Source of the DNA: Mesostigma viride
Lineage: Eukaryota; Streptophyta; Mesostigmatophyceae; Mesostigmatales; Mesostigmataceae
DNA length: 25,000 nucleotides
Assembly (NCBI GenBank): GCA_009746045.1
Contig: RPFO01002300.1
Span: 40,001 to 65,000, forward strand
Direction: 5' to 3'
Below are positions 1 through 8,720 of this stretch, piece by piece (positions within the stretch are counted from its first letter, which is position 1; each line of letters begins with the position of its first letter). Both the position numbers and the translations under genes were made by a program. Below the pieces are notes generated by a model. The model saw only the letters and a program-made list of their open reading frames with translations, was not told the origin of the DNA and did not search any database.

Positions 1-1137
1 TAGGGAGGGGAGAGGAAGGTGAGCAGGACTGGTGGGGTGGCCGCCTTGTCCCGTGAGTGGGCAAGGCGGTGGCACCCACGCAGTTCTACCTCACCTACCA
101 GGCCCATGAGGGTAAGAAGCTGGTTCTTGAGCTCGTCAGCAAGGGAGGTTGACGTCTCACCTGGCTTCTGGGGGAAGCGACGTAGCACCACTCGGCACTC
201 GCGGCGAGCGCAATCGGTGACCTCCCGTTGCTGGGCCTGGCGGTGGTCCTCCAGCTCCTGGAGCTTCGTGGCGATGGCGTCGGTGGTGGAGGCGGTCGCT
301 GACCGCAGCAGGTCCGCATAGGAGAGCGGGAGGTCACCAGCATCCTGCCGGGGTGGCTGGGAGGCAATGGTGGCCGTCTGCTCCGCTAGCTTTGGGACCT
401 GTGTGGCCAGGGCCTCGGTGTGGGCGGTGATGGCCTCAAGCTTCTTCATGAGCACGCCGCACTTGCCCTCCACCTGGTTAAGGCGAGAGACAAGTGCAGC
501 ATGCGTTTCCGAAGCCTGCGCCGCGGTGTGTAGCTCCGTGAACTGTGGTTGTAGCTTGTGGACGACCTTGGTTTCCACATTGGAGACCCGGGCCTCGACC
601 GTGTTGAGCGTGGTGTTCAGCGAGGTCATCTTCTCGGCCAGCGGCCAGGTCACGTGCTCCTCCAGCACTGCGCGGATGTCATCCTTTCAGAGGGAGGAAT
701 CCGATGGGGCTGCCGGCTGTGCGGGGGCTGGGGCGTTGAGTGCGTTGAGTGCTCTGGCTGGTGATGTCGCCGAAGCTGCGCTGGTAGTCAGCTGGTCAAG
801 ATAACCGTGCGTTGGCGGGATTCGTCACAGGTGTAGAGCCAGGACGTGTTGCGGTAGTCGATAGCCGTCCCCCCTCTCCAGGCCACAAAGAGCTTCCGCT
901 CCTGTGTGAGGAACTGGAGAACTTCGACGACTTCCTGCGGCGACAGCTTCTGCCACTCGAGGAGGGAGAACAGTCGGTCGCCGGGCAAGAATTTGCTCCA
1001 TTTGTGGCGATCGTGGCATGGTTTCTTGGGCTCAGGCGAGGCGCTTGGCGATGGGTCTGCTGGCGGTGGGTTGGCGAGCCCAGGCGGCTGGGCAAGAACG
1101 ATGGCGAGAGGGTTGGGCTGGGAGCCGGTAACTCTCC
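1..1137 (-). pseudogene. LINE (non-LTR retrotransposon) ORF1, broken, runs off left edge
   Basis: Read on the minus strand, 686 to 1 is one open frame of about 228 residues with no stop before the window edge. Its first half is a heptad-rich coiled coil (for example LNTTLNTVEARVSNVETKVV) and its second half an RRM-like stretch (ECRVVLRRFPQ, then CHRLAHSRDKAA and PPVLLTF). That order, coiled coil then RRM, is the plan of L1-type ORF1 proteins, which bind the element RNA and act as chaperones. The frame is preceded directly by an in-frame TGA at 689-687. The upstream part, about 1110-788, lies in another frame and includes AQPPGLANPPP and FSLLEWQKLSPQEVVEVLQFL before a TGA at 790-788. So at least one frameshift and one nonsense change break it. 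A homologous N-terminus (AQPPGL then ASPEPK) occurs at 21885 downward. I infer a dead copy; the ORF2 part, if any, lies beyond the left edge. Confidence 0.7.
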
Positions 1138-1160
1138 TTTTCCAAACCCCGTTTTGCTTT

Positions 1161-2499
1161 AGGGGTCGTCATAGCTGCTTGTCACGTGATAACTTTGGCA
1201 ATACTGCGTTTCAGCCGTAACCGATTATACCGGCGGGTGCGTCTCAAAAAAGCGCATCGAATGCAAGTGGTCTGACCGAATTTGGGGCTCAGATGCAAAA
1301 GATCTGAACTCCGCCGTCAGCCATACCGCCGTCAGCCATTTTAAGCGTCAAGCCGCGTATATCGCCATGATGACATGTCTATACCATGGTTGGCTCAGCA
1401 CATTGTAGTCTTAATTGTCACATCTGATCATAACAAAGGAAAGCTCAAACAACCATTGGTGCATGCGCTCTACATGCAGTCACACAAATGCAATATCTCC
1501 AACATCATCATCACTAAAACACTTCCACCCCTGCACGATAAAATGCAAAGAAACAATTGGCGGCCCGGTTCTTGGCGCGGCCCGGTTCAGCGCATGAGCG
1601 CTGTGATGCCGCTGCGGCCTGCGAAGAGAGGGTGCGTCACTCTCAAACAACAAGAAGCGTCCATGCGCACAACATCCTTGCCAGAACACGTTTTATGAAA
1701 TGCCCTATACCTTCCCGAAGAGTTATAGGCTGCGACTGAAGCGGCCCTGATCACGACATCAACGAAAACAATCTAAAGCTGCCAGGTATTCGACAACATG
1801 CAACGGCACTGAGCGACGGCGAGCTACATCGTTGGCAGAAACTGCCCAAAAAGAACGCAAAAAAACTCGAACGATGAGCTCATAGAAGCAAGCACTGATA
1901 GCAGATAACATTCATGACAAATCTGTACCTTGCCCTCGTAAATCCCTCCCGCGGCCCAGGCGCACAACAACAGCCGTTCTTCCATGGACAGGTCAGCCAC
2001 ACGCACTGCGCAGGTCTGAACAATTACTTACCGATATGTACTGTAATGGCCGAAAATCTGGCGAAAAGCACCAGATCTGTTTAGAATTCGATGCAACCGA
2101 TATTAGTACCTGCTTCACGGTCAGAACGTACAACCCCCAAAACCGCGATTTTACAACTGCTATCATGAATTCTATTTCATTCCGCGCGGCCAAAAAATTA
2201 AGATTACCCCCCACACCGATGGCATAAAAAACAACAGCGATATTGTAAACCAGCTTATTTCTGCCGCAAACTAACATCATAAACTCATAGCCTTTTAGAT
2301 TCGAGAAATTTTTTTGCATTTCGCCTGCCCTAGTGTGGTAGTTTCGCCTGAACGCAGTCGCCATGGCCACTTCCGCAAGGGATGCGCGCACCGTGCACGT
2401 GAAACTTGTGACCTTCGGTTCCGGCGCGAATTATTGGCGCCAAAAAATTCGGGGGTATCCCGTCCCCTTAATTGCTTGATCAGGCTGGGCATGTGTTTC
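1161..2499. other. No recognisable gene; small direct repeat
   Basis: Only short, unconvincing open frames on both strands; none shows a family motif. The one local structure is a 14-bp direct repeat (CCGCCGTCAGCCAT) at 1311-1324 and 1326-1339. Base composition drops from GC-rich at 1-1137 to mixed here, so the edge near 1140-1160 may be the 5' end of the minus-strand LINE copy to the left. Confidence 0.5.
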
Positions 2500-2738
2500 G
2501 AAGAAGATTGTCCAGGCTCACACGCCATGCAGCCCCTGTGGGCAAGCCCCCTCCCCCCAAGCGGAAAGGGCATTTTGCTGAATAGTGTAGTTAGGATTTT
2601 TCTAGACTACAGATATAGCTAGCTTATTAGAGTTAGGTTCGTTCGATTACGCGGCTCCGCCCATCCATCCATCCAGCAAGGAATATGTGCTACATGATCT
2701 CCCAACGGAGACGTGTTATAATTTAATTTAATTTAATG
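2500..2738 (+). mobile_element. LINE 3' end, 5'-truncated
   Basis: The sequence is homologous to the 3' part of the LINE at 18780-19540. It starts at AAGAAGATTG (2501), the last codons of ORF2 (KKIVQAHTP), then shares the 3' UTR: GTAGTTAGGATTTTTCTAGA, ATTACGCGGCTCC, GGAATATGTGCTACATGATC and CTCCCAACGGAG. It ends in a pentanucleotide tail of ATTTA units at 2720-2737. Severe 5' truncation with a preserved 3' tail is the hallmark of target-primed reverse transcription. The orientation follows from the tail. No target duplication was identified for this copy. Confidence 0.75.
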
Positions 2739-3502
2739 TGTTTCGAGCCTGACTGGCCGTGATCGAGTGTCTTATATGCTCGCTGAACCGTCGAGCAAGC
2801 TGCTACTTCGGGGATCACCGTATACATGTGCATGTGCACATGCATGGATGGGTCCGAGACTGTGGAGAGGCCAACTTGGATGGCCCCGACATGGCACCAT
2901 GCATGCAAGGCTGACAGCGCATCATGCCGCATGATTGGTGCACCGACGCGGCTAAGCTATGAGGGGCCGGCCGGAGGAGAGGCAAGGCGGTGCACGTCCG
3001 GCCTGCGTGGTGGGTCGATGCTAAGAAGATATGTATGTATGAAGGCGTTGTGCATCGAGGGCCAAGACGTCCTGGGCCGGGAGGTGCATCCATGGTACGT
3101 GGCCGGAGGGCTATCTGCCTGCATGCACATGCAATTGAAGTATAGCAATCGAAGCATGTCGAGATCTCAAGAGCCGCGCTACTTACTTTTTTTTTTACTT
3201 TTTTCTACCTAGCAACGGGATTAAAAAACGAATCAGTAGTATACTATTCGTTGCGGATCGAATTACCGGCTGCCCTACGTCATAGGAAGCCACCGTCATG
3301 CAAATTTATAGGACTCAGGCCAAACCGCTCGAAAAAATTTAGTTTGCACGTCACTCAAGTGTGCGTAAGGATTTGTGCCGATGAAAATTGATGCATGAAA
3401 AGTAGAAGTTATCAGCTTGTATGCTGCTACAACAAGATTGAGGCATGCATGCGCGTATAACGGCTTAGAAGCAATTCTTGCAGGTTAGCTCCACTCCTGC
3501 AG
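2739..3502. other. No recognisable gene; 16-bp perfect palindrome
   Basis: Several short open frames are present but none has a family signature. 2829-2844 (TGCATGTGCACATGCA) is a perfect 16-bp palindrome inside an alternating purine-pyrimidine run, which could adopt cruciform or Z-DNA. Several further GCATGCAT-like palindromes lie nearby (for example about 2902 and 3446). Confidence 0.4.
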
Positions 3503-3588
3503 GTTTTAATTTAATTTAAACACGTGCTCCTGTTGGGTCCGAGTCAAGGAGCACCGGAGCTAGTGCTATTAATAAAATCCCTGTATAT
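3503..3588 (-). mobile_element. LINE 3'-terminal fragment with AT-rich tail
   Basis: Read on the minus strand, this runs from TACAGGGATT through CTCCGGTGCTCC and AACAGGAGCACGTG into a tail of TTTAA/ATTAA units (plus-strand 3503-3520). The same terminal module recurs at 6950-7020 and 20729-20760 on the minus strand. This may be the 3' end of the reverse-transcriptase copy that lies upstream at 3989-5905, but the stretch between (3640-3989) does not show it clearly. Confidence 0.55.
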
Positions 3589-3632
3589 TATTATATAAAT
3601 TAGTAAATCATATTATATAAATTAGTAAATCA
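3589..3632. repeat. 22-bp perfect tandem duplication
   Basis: A 22-bp AT-rich unit beginning TATTATATAAATTAG is present twice head to tail with no mismatch (3589-3610 and 3611-3632). It adjoins the LINE terminal fragment, so it may be a replication-slippage product. Confidence 0.8.
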
Positions 3633-3662
3633 TAGCATGACTCGATCCGTTGGGAGATAAAT

Positions 3663-3700
3663 AAATTAATTAATTAATAGACACGTGACTGCGTCACGTG
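3663..3700 (-). mobile_element. Second LINE tail fragment with a CACGTG palindrome
   Basis: On the minus strand, GTCACGTGTCTATTAATTAA continues into TTAA repeats. This is the same terminus as the 30-bp insertion at 7095-7124. Just upstream of the tail, 3682-3700 is an inverted repeat (CACGTGAC, 3-nt spacer, GTCACGTG) with two E-box/G-box cores. A diverged relative lies at about 7390-7450 (GACTGCGTCATATGACGTGA). I read it as LINE 3'-UTR sequence rather than a promoter, because it travels with the tail. Confidence 0.45.
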
Positions 3701-3988
3701 AGCATAAGTCCGCCTCAGTGGGAGGGGAACATGGGATGGATTGGATGATGTAAGCTATCTACTAGGTCCTAGTTACAGGGTTGTGGGCACCACGGCCCGA
3801 ATTGCTATGAATGCCATACGTGGTCACACGCGGAGCCCCCACAGACTTGGGGGTGGTCTCCTAATCATCACTACTTGCCATCTATCCTTGCGTACCATCT
3901 GCCCCCATATTACAGACAAACCAGGAGGCTGCCCGGGTGCATGAGCCCGTCACATCATCTAGGGTAGCACATGTCCATGCCGAGTCAA

Positions 3989-5905
3989 TTAATCACGAAA
4001 AGTCCACGAGTGGCGGCCCTGGCTGCCGCGCGCGCCGCCTGGGGCACGCCAGGTGAAGACATAACGCCCAGGCTGGGCGGGCTTGGTGCCAGCTAGTCTA
4101 TCTGATGTGTCTACCTGATCTGTGCGGGCCAGGTGCCCGGCTAGTAGGCCCAGGCGCCTGACATGCCTAAGAACGTGGGAAACATATAGGGCAAATGAGC
4201 GTACCAGACCAAAGGGGCCTTGCGCAGCATCTTGGTAATGTTGCCGTCGAGTCGTTGCTCCAGCTCCTGCGTCAGTATCCATGGGTCTCGGCGCCGTAGG
4301 TCAGGATCGACAGAATGACGACCTTGAAGAGGTCACGCTTGACGATCCGGGGTAGGGCGGGGTTGCTCCACCGCCAGCTGCCGGGTGGTCATGGAGTTGC
4401 GTCCACGCCATGCCGATCCGTGTCGTCAGGTCGTCCTCGCAGTCGGGAAACTAACTGCCGCCGAGCAGCTTGAAGCGGCCTGAAGTAGGGTAGAACCTTT
4501 GACCTCGGTGTCGTCTAAGAGGCGGAGTGTGGGCGGGGGCCCGGCGGCCGATGCCGAGAGCAAGGGCCTCCGTTTTGGGGCTGATTTCTAGCCTCGTATC
4601 TTTACGCCCGGTGCAGCAGCTAGACCAACCGCCCGAGCCTCGAGCGCCAGGCGGCCGGGCCCACTTCAAATGTTCCGCCGTCCAAGCCAAGTGTGTGACA
4701 CTTTTTCGCTATTTTCGCAAAAAAAAAATAAAATTTCGCACGAGTTCGCGTGATTTTCGCGTGATTTTCGCAAAATTTTCACACATTTTCGCACGATTTC
4801 GCACGATTTCGCACAATTTTGCATGATTTCGCACAATTTCGCATGGATTTCAACCAAGGGTCGTTTTGGGGAGTGACGTTTGACAAAATTTCGCATGAAT
4901 TCACACATCAAAATTTTTTACCGTCGACATTTTTCACATGAAATTTCGCACAATTTCAGCAAATTTCGCACAAATTCGCACGATTTCAGCAAATTTCACA
5001 CGATTTCAGCAAATTTCGCACAATTTCGCACGATTTCGCACGACGAATCACTCTGCAGAGTGACGATCGTCGAAAAAGTCAAAAAAACGACCAAAAGTGT
5101 CACACTTTTCGGAACATTTGAAGTGGGCCCGGCCAGGCAGTCCAGCCAAATTAAGTTGGGCAGACTCCGGGGAGTCCGGCTTCTTGATCGATGAGTGTGA
5201 TATCGTCGGCGTACATGCTCAAGGTCAGCTAGTAAATTCTGCTTGTCATTAGTCGCCCCCCCTTCCCCAAGCTCGTTCGTGATCACTACTGCCAGGGCCC
5301 CTGGTGCGGCACGGCCTGCATGCAATGCTAGCAAAGCGGGCACGTGCAGGTCTGGCGCGTAACATAATCCACTACAATAATATAAACAGGTACGGCGGCA
5401 GGACGCAACCCTGCCAGACGCCGGTCTGCAGTGGACATGGAGTGGCGGGGTAACTGCCGTGTTGAGTGCGCACCGAAGTGGTCGACCCCTCATACAGCAG
5501 TGCGCGGATGACGGTTATAAACCCGATCAGGGGAGTGGGGATGTGAGCGCGAGCAAGGACAGCCCATAATAGAGCGTCCCAGAGGACAGAATCAAAAGCC
5601 TTGATGAAGTCGATCGACGAAGATCAGGATGGCGGGAAACTCACCAGGTTGCAGGAGAGCGATTTCCTCTAAGTGGTGGCGCACACCGGAGATGGCCATG
5701 ACGGTGTTGCGCCCAGGACGAAAGCCCATTTGACTCTCCCGGCAAGGTCGGACAGTCGAGAGCAGAACGAAGGCAGTTGAGGATCATGCGCATGAACAAC
5801 TTGAGTGCGGCGCTCTGGATGCAATTACTCCGCGGTAGTTGCATGGCGGGGTCGTCAGGGGAACCTTTGTTTTTGTACAGCCTAATACGGTCGGTAGCTG
5901 TGCTG
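3989..5905 (-). pseudogene. LINE ORF2 reverse transcriptase, frameshifted and interrupted
   Basis: On the minus strand, pieces of a non-LTR reverse transcriptase appear in the correct order. An N-terminal LYKNKGSPDDPA-like start lies near 5885. Motif A (DFIKAFDS, with an extra base after the preceding VD) is near 5590-5626. Motif B (GVWQGCVLPPYLFIL) spans about 5376-5427. The catalytic box MYADDITLID is intact at 5216-5187. After the inserted element at 4653-5134 the protein resumes with LEISPKTEALALG, then FKLLGG, TRIGMAWTQLHDH, ILTYGAE and HLARTDQVDTSDRLAG, and is lost by 3989. Such ORF2 proteins copy the element RNA at a nicked target. Several frame changes and stops make it inactive. The right boundary abuts the 3' end of another minus-strand LINE (5918-6474). 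Confidence 0.8.
4653..5134. mobile_element. Short element with 25-bp perfect terminal inverted repeats, inserted in the reverse transcriptase
   Basis: The ends 4653-4677 and 5110-5134 are perfect inverted copies of a 25-bp sequence beginning GGCCGGGCCCACTTCAAATG. Homology continues inward to an AAGTGTGACACTTTT block after an offset of about 11 bp on the left. The direct repeat CCAGGC lies at 4647-4652 and 5133-5138 (4 to 6 bp, depending on where the end is drawn), consistent with a target duplication. The interior is not protein coding. It consists of dozens of diverged TTCGCACAATTT / TTCAGCAAATTT motifs, AT runs alternating with CGCAC. It splits reverse-transcriptase sequence between the region after MYADD and LEISPKTEALALG. 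It resembles a non-autonomous DNA transposon (MITE-like), but I do not recognise the family. Confidence 0.65.
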
Positions 5906-5917
5906 CCACTCAGTTAT

Positions 5918-6474
5918 CGGCGGCGAGATCATGTAGCACGTATTCCCTTAATGTTGGATGGATGGAGGTGGACGAAGCCGCGAAAACCGAAAGTAAGCTA
6001 GCTCTAATTAAGCTAACCTAGAAAACCCTAACTACTCTACTTGAGCAGCAAAGCGCCCCTTCCTCCTGGGGGGAGGGGGCTTGCCCACAGAGGCCGGCGT
6101 GTGAGCCTGGACAATCCTCTTCCACCGCTTCTTGTTCTGCATAGCAGTCCAAGCAAGAGAGAGGGAGTGAATGCGGTGTTCAAACGGGGCTGGGACCAAT
6201 AGGTCGGCCAGCAACTGCTGTGTGTAGTTCATGGCAGGTTTACCCAGCTTTCTAGGAATGTCCTTGGGGCCATGAGGCCAGGTCAGGATATGCTGCCCTG
6301 GTTGGCCAAGCCGCTGGTGGCCGGCCAGACCGAGGGCGGTGTCTACCTGACTGGTGCAAGCAAGATGTCCTACGAATGCTATCCTACGTTGCCTAATCTC
6401 GTCCGAAATGCGAGGCATACCCTGACACAAAGACTTTAATGACCTATGTGTGGAAAACCCTACATTCAGGACCC
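5918..6474 (-). mobile_element. LINE 3' portion: ORF2 C-terminus plus 3' UTR
   Basis: On the minus strand the piece starts at VLNVGFS near 6474 and stays open to the stop at 6032-6034. It reads SLCQGMPRISDEIRQRRIAF, VGHLACTSQVDTALGLAG, LGQPGQHILTWPHGPK, SLAWTAMQNKKRWKRIVQAH, PPPPRRKGRFAAQVE. The same blocks occur at 18940-19370, so this is the conserved ORF2 C-terminal domain of one LINE family. The frame is uninterrupted, so this fragment is younger than its neighbours. The 3' UTR follows down to about 5918 (GGAATACGTGCTACATGATC) but no AT tail is visible. The element is 5'-truncated: the reverse transcriptase domain is absent upstream. Confidence 0.75.
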
Positions 6475-6483
6475 TAGCATAAG

Positions 6484-6690
6484 CACAGCAGGAAAAGGGG
6501 CAGACATCCAACCCCCCTTTCCTTCATGCCAGAGGCCGGCATGCGACAGCAGAAATCGGATACGGCAACATCGGTGGGTGCAATAAGACACGCATGGGCA
6601 TAGCATGACAAGGAGAGCTAGCGTGGGCAAGCAAGCTGAGCGAGGCGATATGGACGTAGTGCTCCTGACTGGCTGTGCTATTGCTAAGCT
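6484..6690. repeat. Dispersed repeat, copy 1 (pre-insertion form)
   Basis: This stretch is related to 7031-7240: both read GCACARCAGGAA, CTTCATGCCAGAGGC, GGGTGCAATAA and ACAAGGAGAG in the same order and spacing. Copy 1 holds a single ATGCGACAGCAG (6541-6552) where copy 2 has an insertion between two ATGCCACAGCAG copies. The nature of the parent element is unknown; it may be LINE 3' UTR. Confidence 0.6.
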
Positions 6691-6949
6691 ATAAAAGGGT
6701 ATGGCTGGTTGTCTACCGTGCACTAGTGTTGCACGTGGCAGCAGCTAGGTGTCCAGGTACGAGGCTAGGCATACATGGGACTTCAGGAGCAGGGTGGCCA
6801 GGCTATGGATACCCTGCATCAATCTGGACATTTGCTATCCTAGCTACATAGGAAAAACGTGCCGGCTCACGCCCGGGCGACCCTGACTCATATCTGTGAT
6901 CTAGATGCTACCGAGAATGACAACCGCGCAACGGGAAATGGCAGGAGGT

Positions 6950-7020
6950 TATAATTTATTTATTAAACTCGTGCTCCCGTTGGGGAGTCACGGAGCACCG
7001 GAGTGCTTTTAATCCCTGTA
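6950..7020 (-). mobile_element. LINE 3'-terminal fragment with AT tail
   Basis: On the minus strand: TACAGGGATTAAAAGCACTC, CGGTGCTCCGTGACTCC, CCAACGGGAGCACGAG, then the tail TTTAATAAATAAATTATAA. It matches the module at 3503-3588, and its inner part matches the end at 20729-20760. It is about 70 bp long, so it is strongly 5'-truncated. Confidence 0.6.
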
Positions 7021-7030
7021 TGTGCTAATG

Positions 7031-7240
7031 TGCACAACAGGAAGAAAGGGCAGAGACCCCCTTTCTCCTTCATGCCAGAGGCATGCCACAGCAGTCACGT
7101 GTCTATTAATTAATTAATTAATTAATGCCACAGCAGCAATGGGACACGATAGACGATCCCGCAAGTTCTATGGGTGCAATAACTGACCCGCGTGAGCATA
7201 TCATAACAAGGAGAGTGGGCAAGTTATAATAAAAGGAGGT
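7031..7240. repeat. Dispersed repeat, copy 2 (carries an insertion)
   Basis: Homologue of 6484-6690. Relative to copy 1 it contains an extra block at 7095-7136, explained by a tiny LINE insertion and its target duplication. Outside that block the two copies align from GCACAACAGGAA to ACAAGGAGAG. Confidence 0.6.
7095..7124 (+). mobile_element. 30-bp LINE tail insertion with 12-bp target site duplication
   Basis: The inserted 30 bp reads TCACGTGTCTATTAATTAAT followed by further TTAA repeats. It equals the LINE terminus at 3663-3690 in reverse complement. It is bounded by ATGCCACAGCAG at 7083-7094 and again at 7125-7136. The paralogous site at 6541-6552 has a single near-copy and no insert. The pattern fits target-primed reverse transcription that stopped almost at once. 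Confidence 0.75.
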
Positions 7241-8516
7241 TATAAAGGATCTATACAGAACTGCCAAGTCGCGGGTGGGCGTGATCGACGCATGTGACTA
7301 ACTATGGTAATATTAATGGTTCAGGCTGGGGCCAGCTAGTGCCCGCAAACCCATAACAACCCAACTGGTGCCCGCAACTAGAGTGTCACGACACGTAGAC
7401 TGCGTCATATGACGTGAGTATAAATCCTCACAGCCACAGTGAGCGCGCACATGCATGCAATTAGAGCTAGACGTTAGATAGGCACCCATTCCTGAATAAT
7501 AATGAGACATGGACTATATAATGAGACATGGCTCAGGGCTGACGCTGCGGATCGAGCTCGATTAGCTTTTGCGTCTGAGACCCAAATTCACCTAGGTAGA
7601 CACCTCCTCCTATGGCATGCAGAGTCCCCTTGTCCCGTCGCAACCCACTGGCAAACTTGTGCGCGCCCCGCACCGACGCGGCGCGACCCCGACCTACGTG
7701 ACACAACTGCTTGAGTTACACCATATAACATTTAAGCACCGCCCTCCTGTGTGCGACTTCGTTGACGTCTCAATAGCCCCGCCAGCACGCAGGCCGTAGC
7801 TACCCCCTACCCCTCTCTCCGCACCTGCTGGCCGGTTGAATGCCTGACAACATGGGTCCATGGGAGAGCTTCATGGTACCGCTGATTGCCGGCTGTTCCT
7901 CTGGTTGGCCAAAGCCCTGGCATCTGGTAATGAAAAGCCTATTTGCACGATGTGCCCAGCGGTGCGCACCGACTGTCTGAAACATGCCATGCCTGCATGG
8001 GGGACTACCCGCGCATATGAGCGTCAAGTGCATGCAGTAAGCGCACACAACTATGGCAACGGCCTCCAAGAATTGGAGCCCGTTCCCGCCCACGCTGGGG
8101 AAACTGCCTGGCACCCAACCTGACACCTGTCATCGTTGTCAGACCGAGGCCCCGGAACCTGCAACCCCTTCTTCCGTGCCCTGACCTCTGGTAAAGAAAA
8201 CCCTGCCAGCAAGATATACCTGTGGTCTGGCCAGGGGCACCCCGCCTGGTCACCCAGAGTGACCCATGTCATGCCAGGACAATACTCAGCAAAAGAAACC
8301 ATAGGTAGGCAGTGGCCTTAACCCACGAGTCCGGCGGTTTCCACCGAAGTAAGGCTAAGGCAGGAGGTTGCCTTAACCCAACCCCACCTCATCCCACCTG
8401 CACTCCTGGTCAACCCAGCTTTGCTGTCATGGAAAGTTGCCATGAAAGCTGGCACAGGAGCCGTTAAAAAAAACCTGCTACGAAAGCTGTCAGCCTGCTA
8501 CGAACGCTGACGACCA
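7241..8516. other. No recognisable gene
   Basis: Open frames here are under about 110 codons and show no family motifs. Position 7380-7450 carries a diverged copy of the sequence around 3680-3740. At 8475-8512, CCTGCTACGAAAGCTG and CCTGCTACGAACGCTG are near-repeats 20 bp apart. The right part (8300-8516) would be the 3' flank of the sialidase-like gene. Confidence 0.4.
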
Positions 8517-8522
8517 TTTATT
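8517..8522 (-). promoter_or_regulatory. Possible polyadenylation signal AATAAA
   Basis: On the minus strand an AATAAA lies about 200 nt downstream of the sialidase-like stop codon (8723-8721). Canonical AATAAA is used by many eukaryotes, but green algae often use TGTAA instead, so this may be chance. Confidence 0.25.
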
Positions 8523-8720
8523 CGCCATCGGGCACGCTGACTACTGCACTTCTAAAAATATTCAAGAGTACACCCGTGTCGCAGTGACAGTTGCCACGCA
8601 CCACGTTTCCCGCCTCCACGCCACCCACACCGGGTCCCTAGCGCTTACCCCACCCCCGACCTTTCCCTCCGCACAGGCCCTGGCCTTTGCACGGGCGACC
8701 GTTACTCCCTAGTTCTAGAC

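Noticed and set aside
4690-5100. Phe/Ser/His/Asn-rich proteins from the TTCGCAC-motif region
   Set aside because: The frames come from the repeated motif, are similar on both strands, and lie inside a transposon-like insert.
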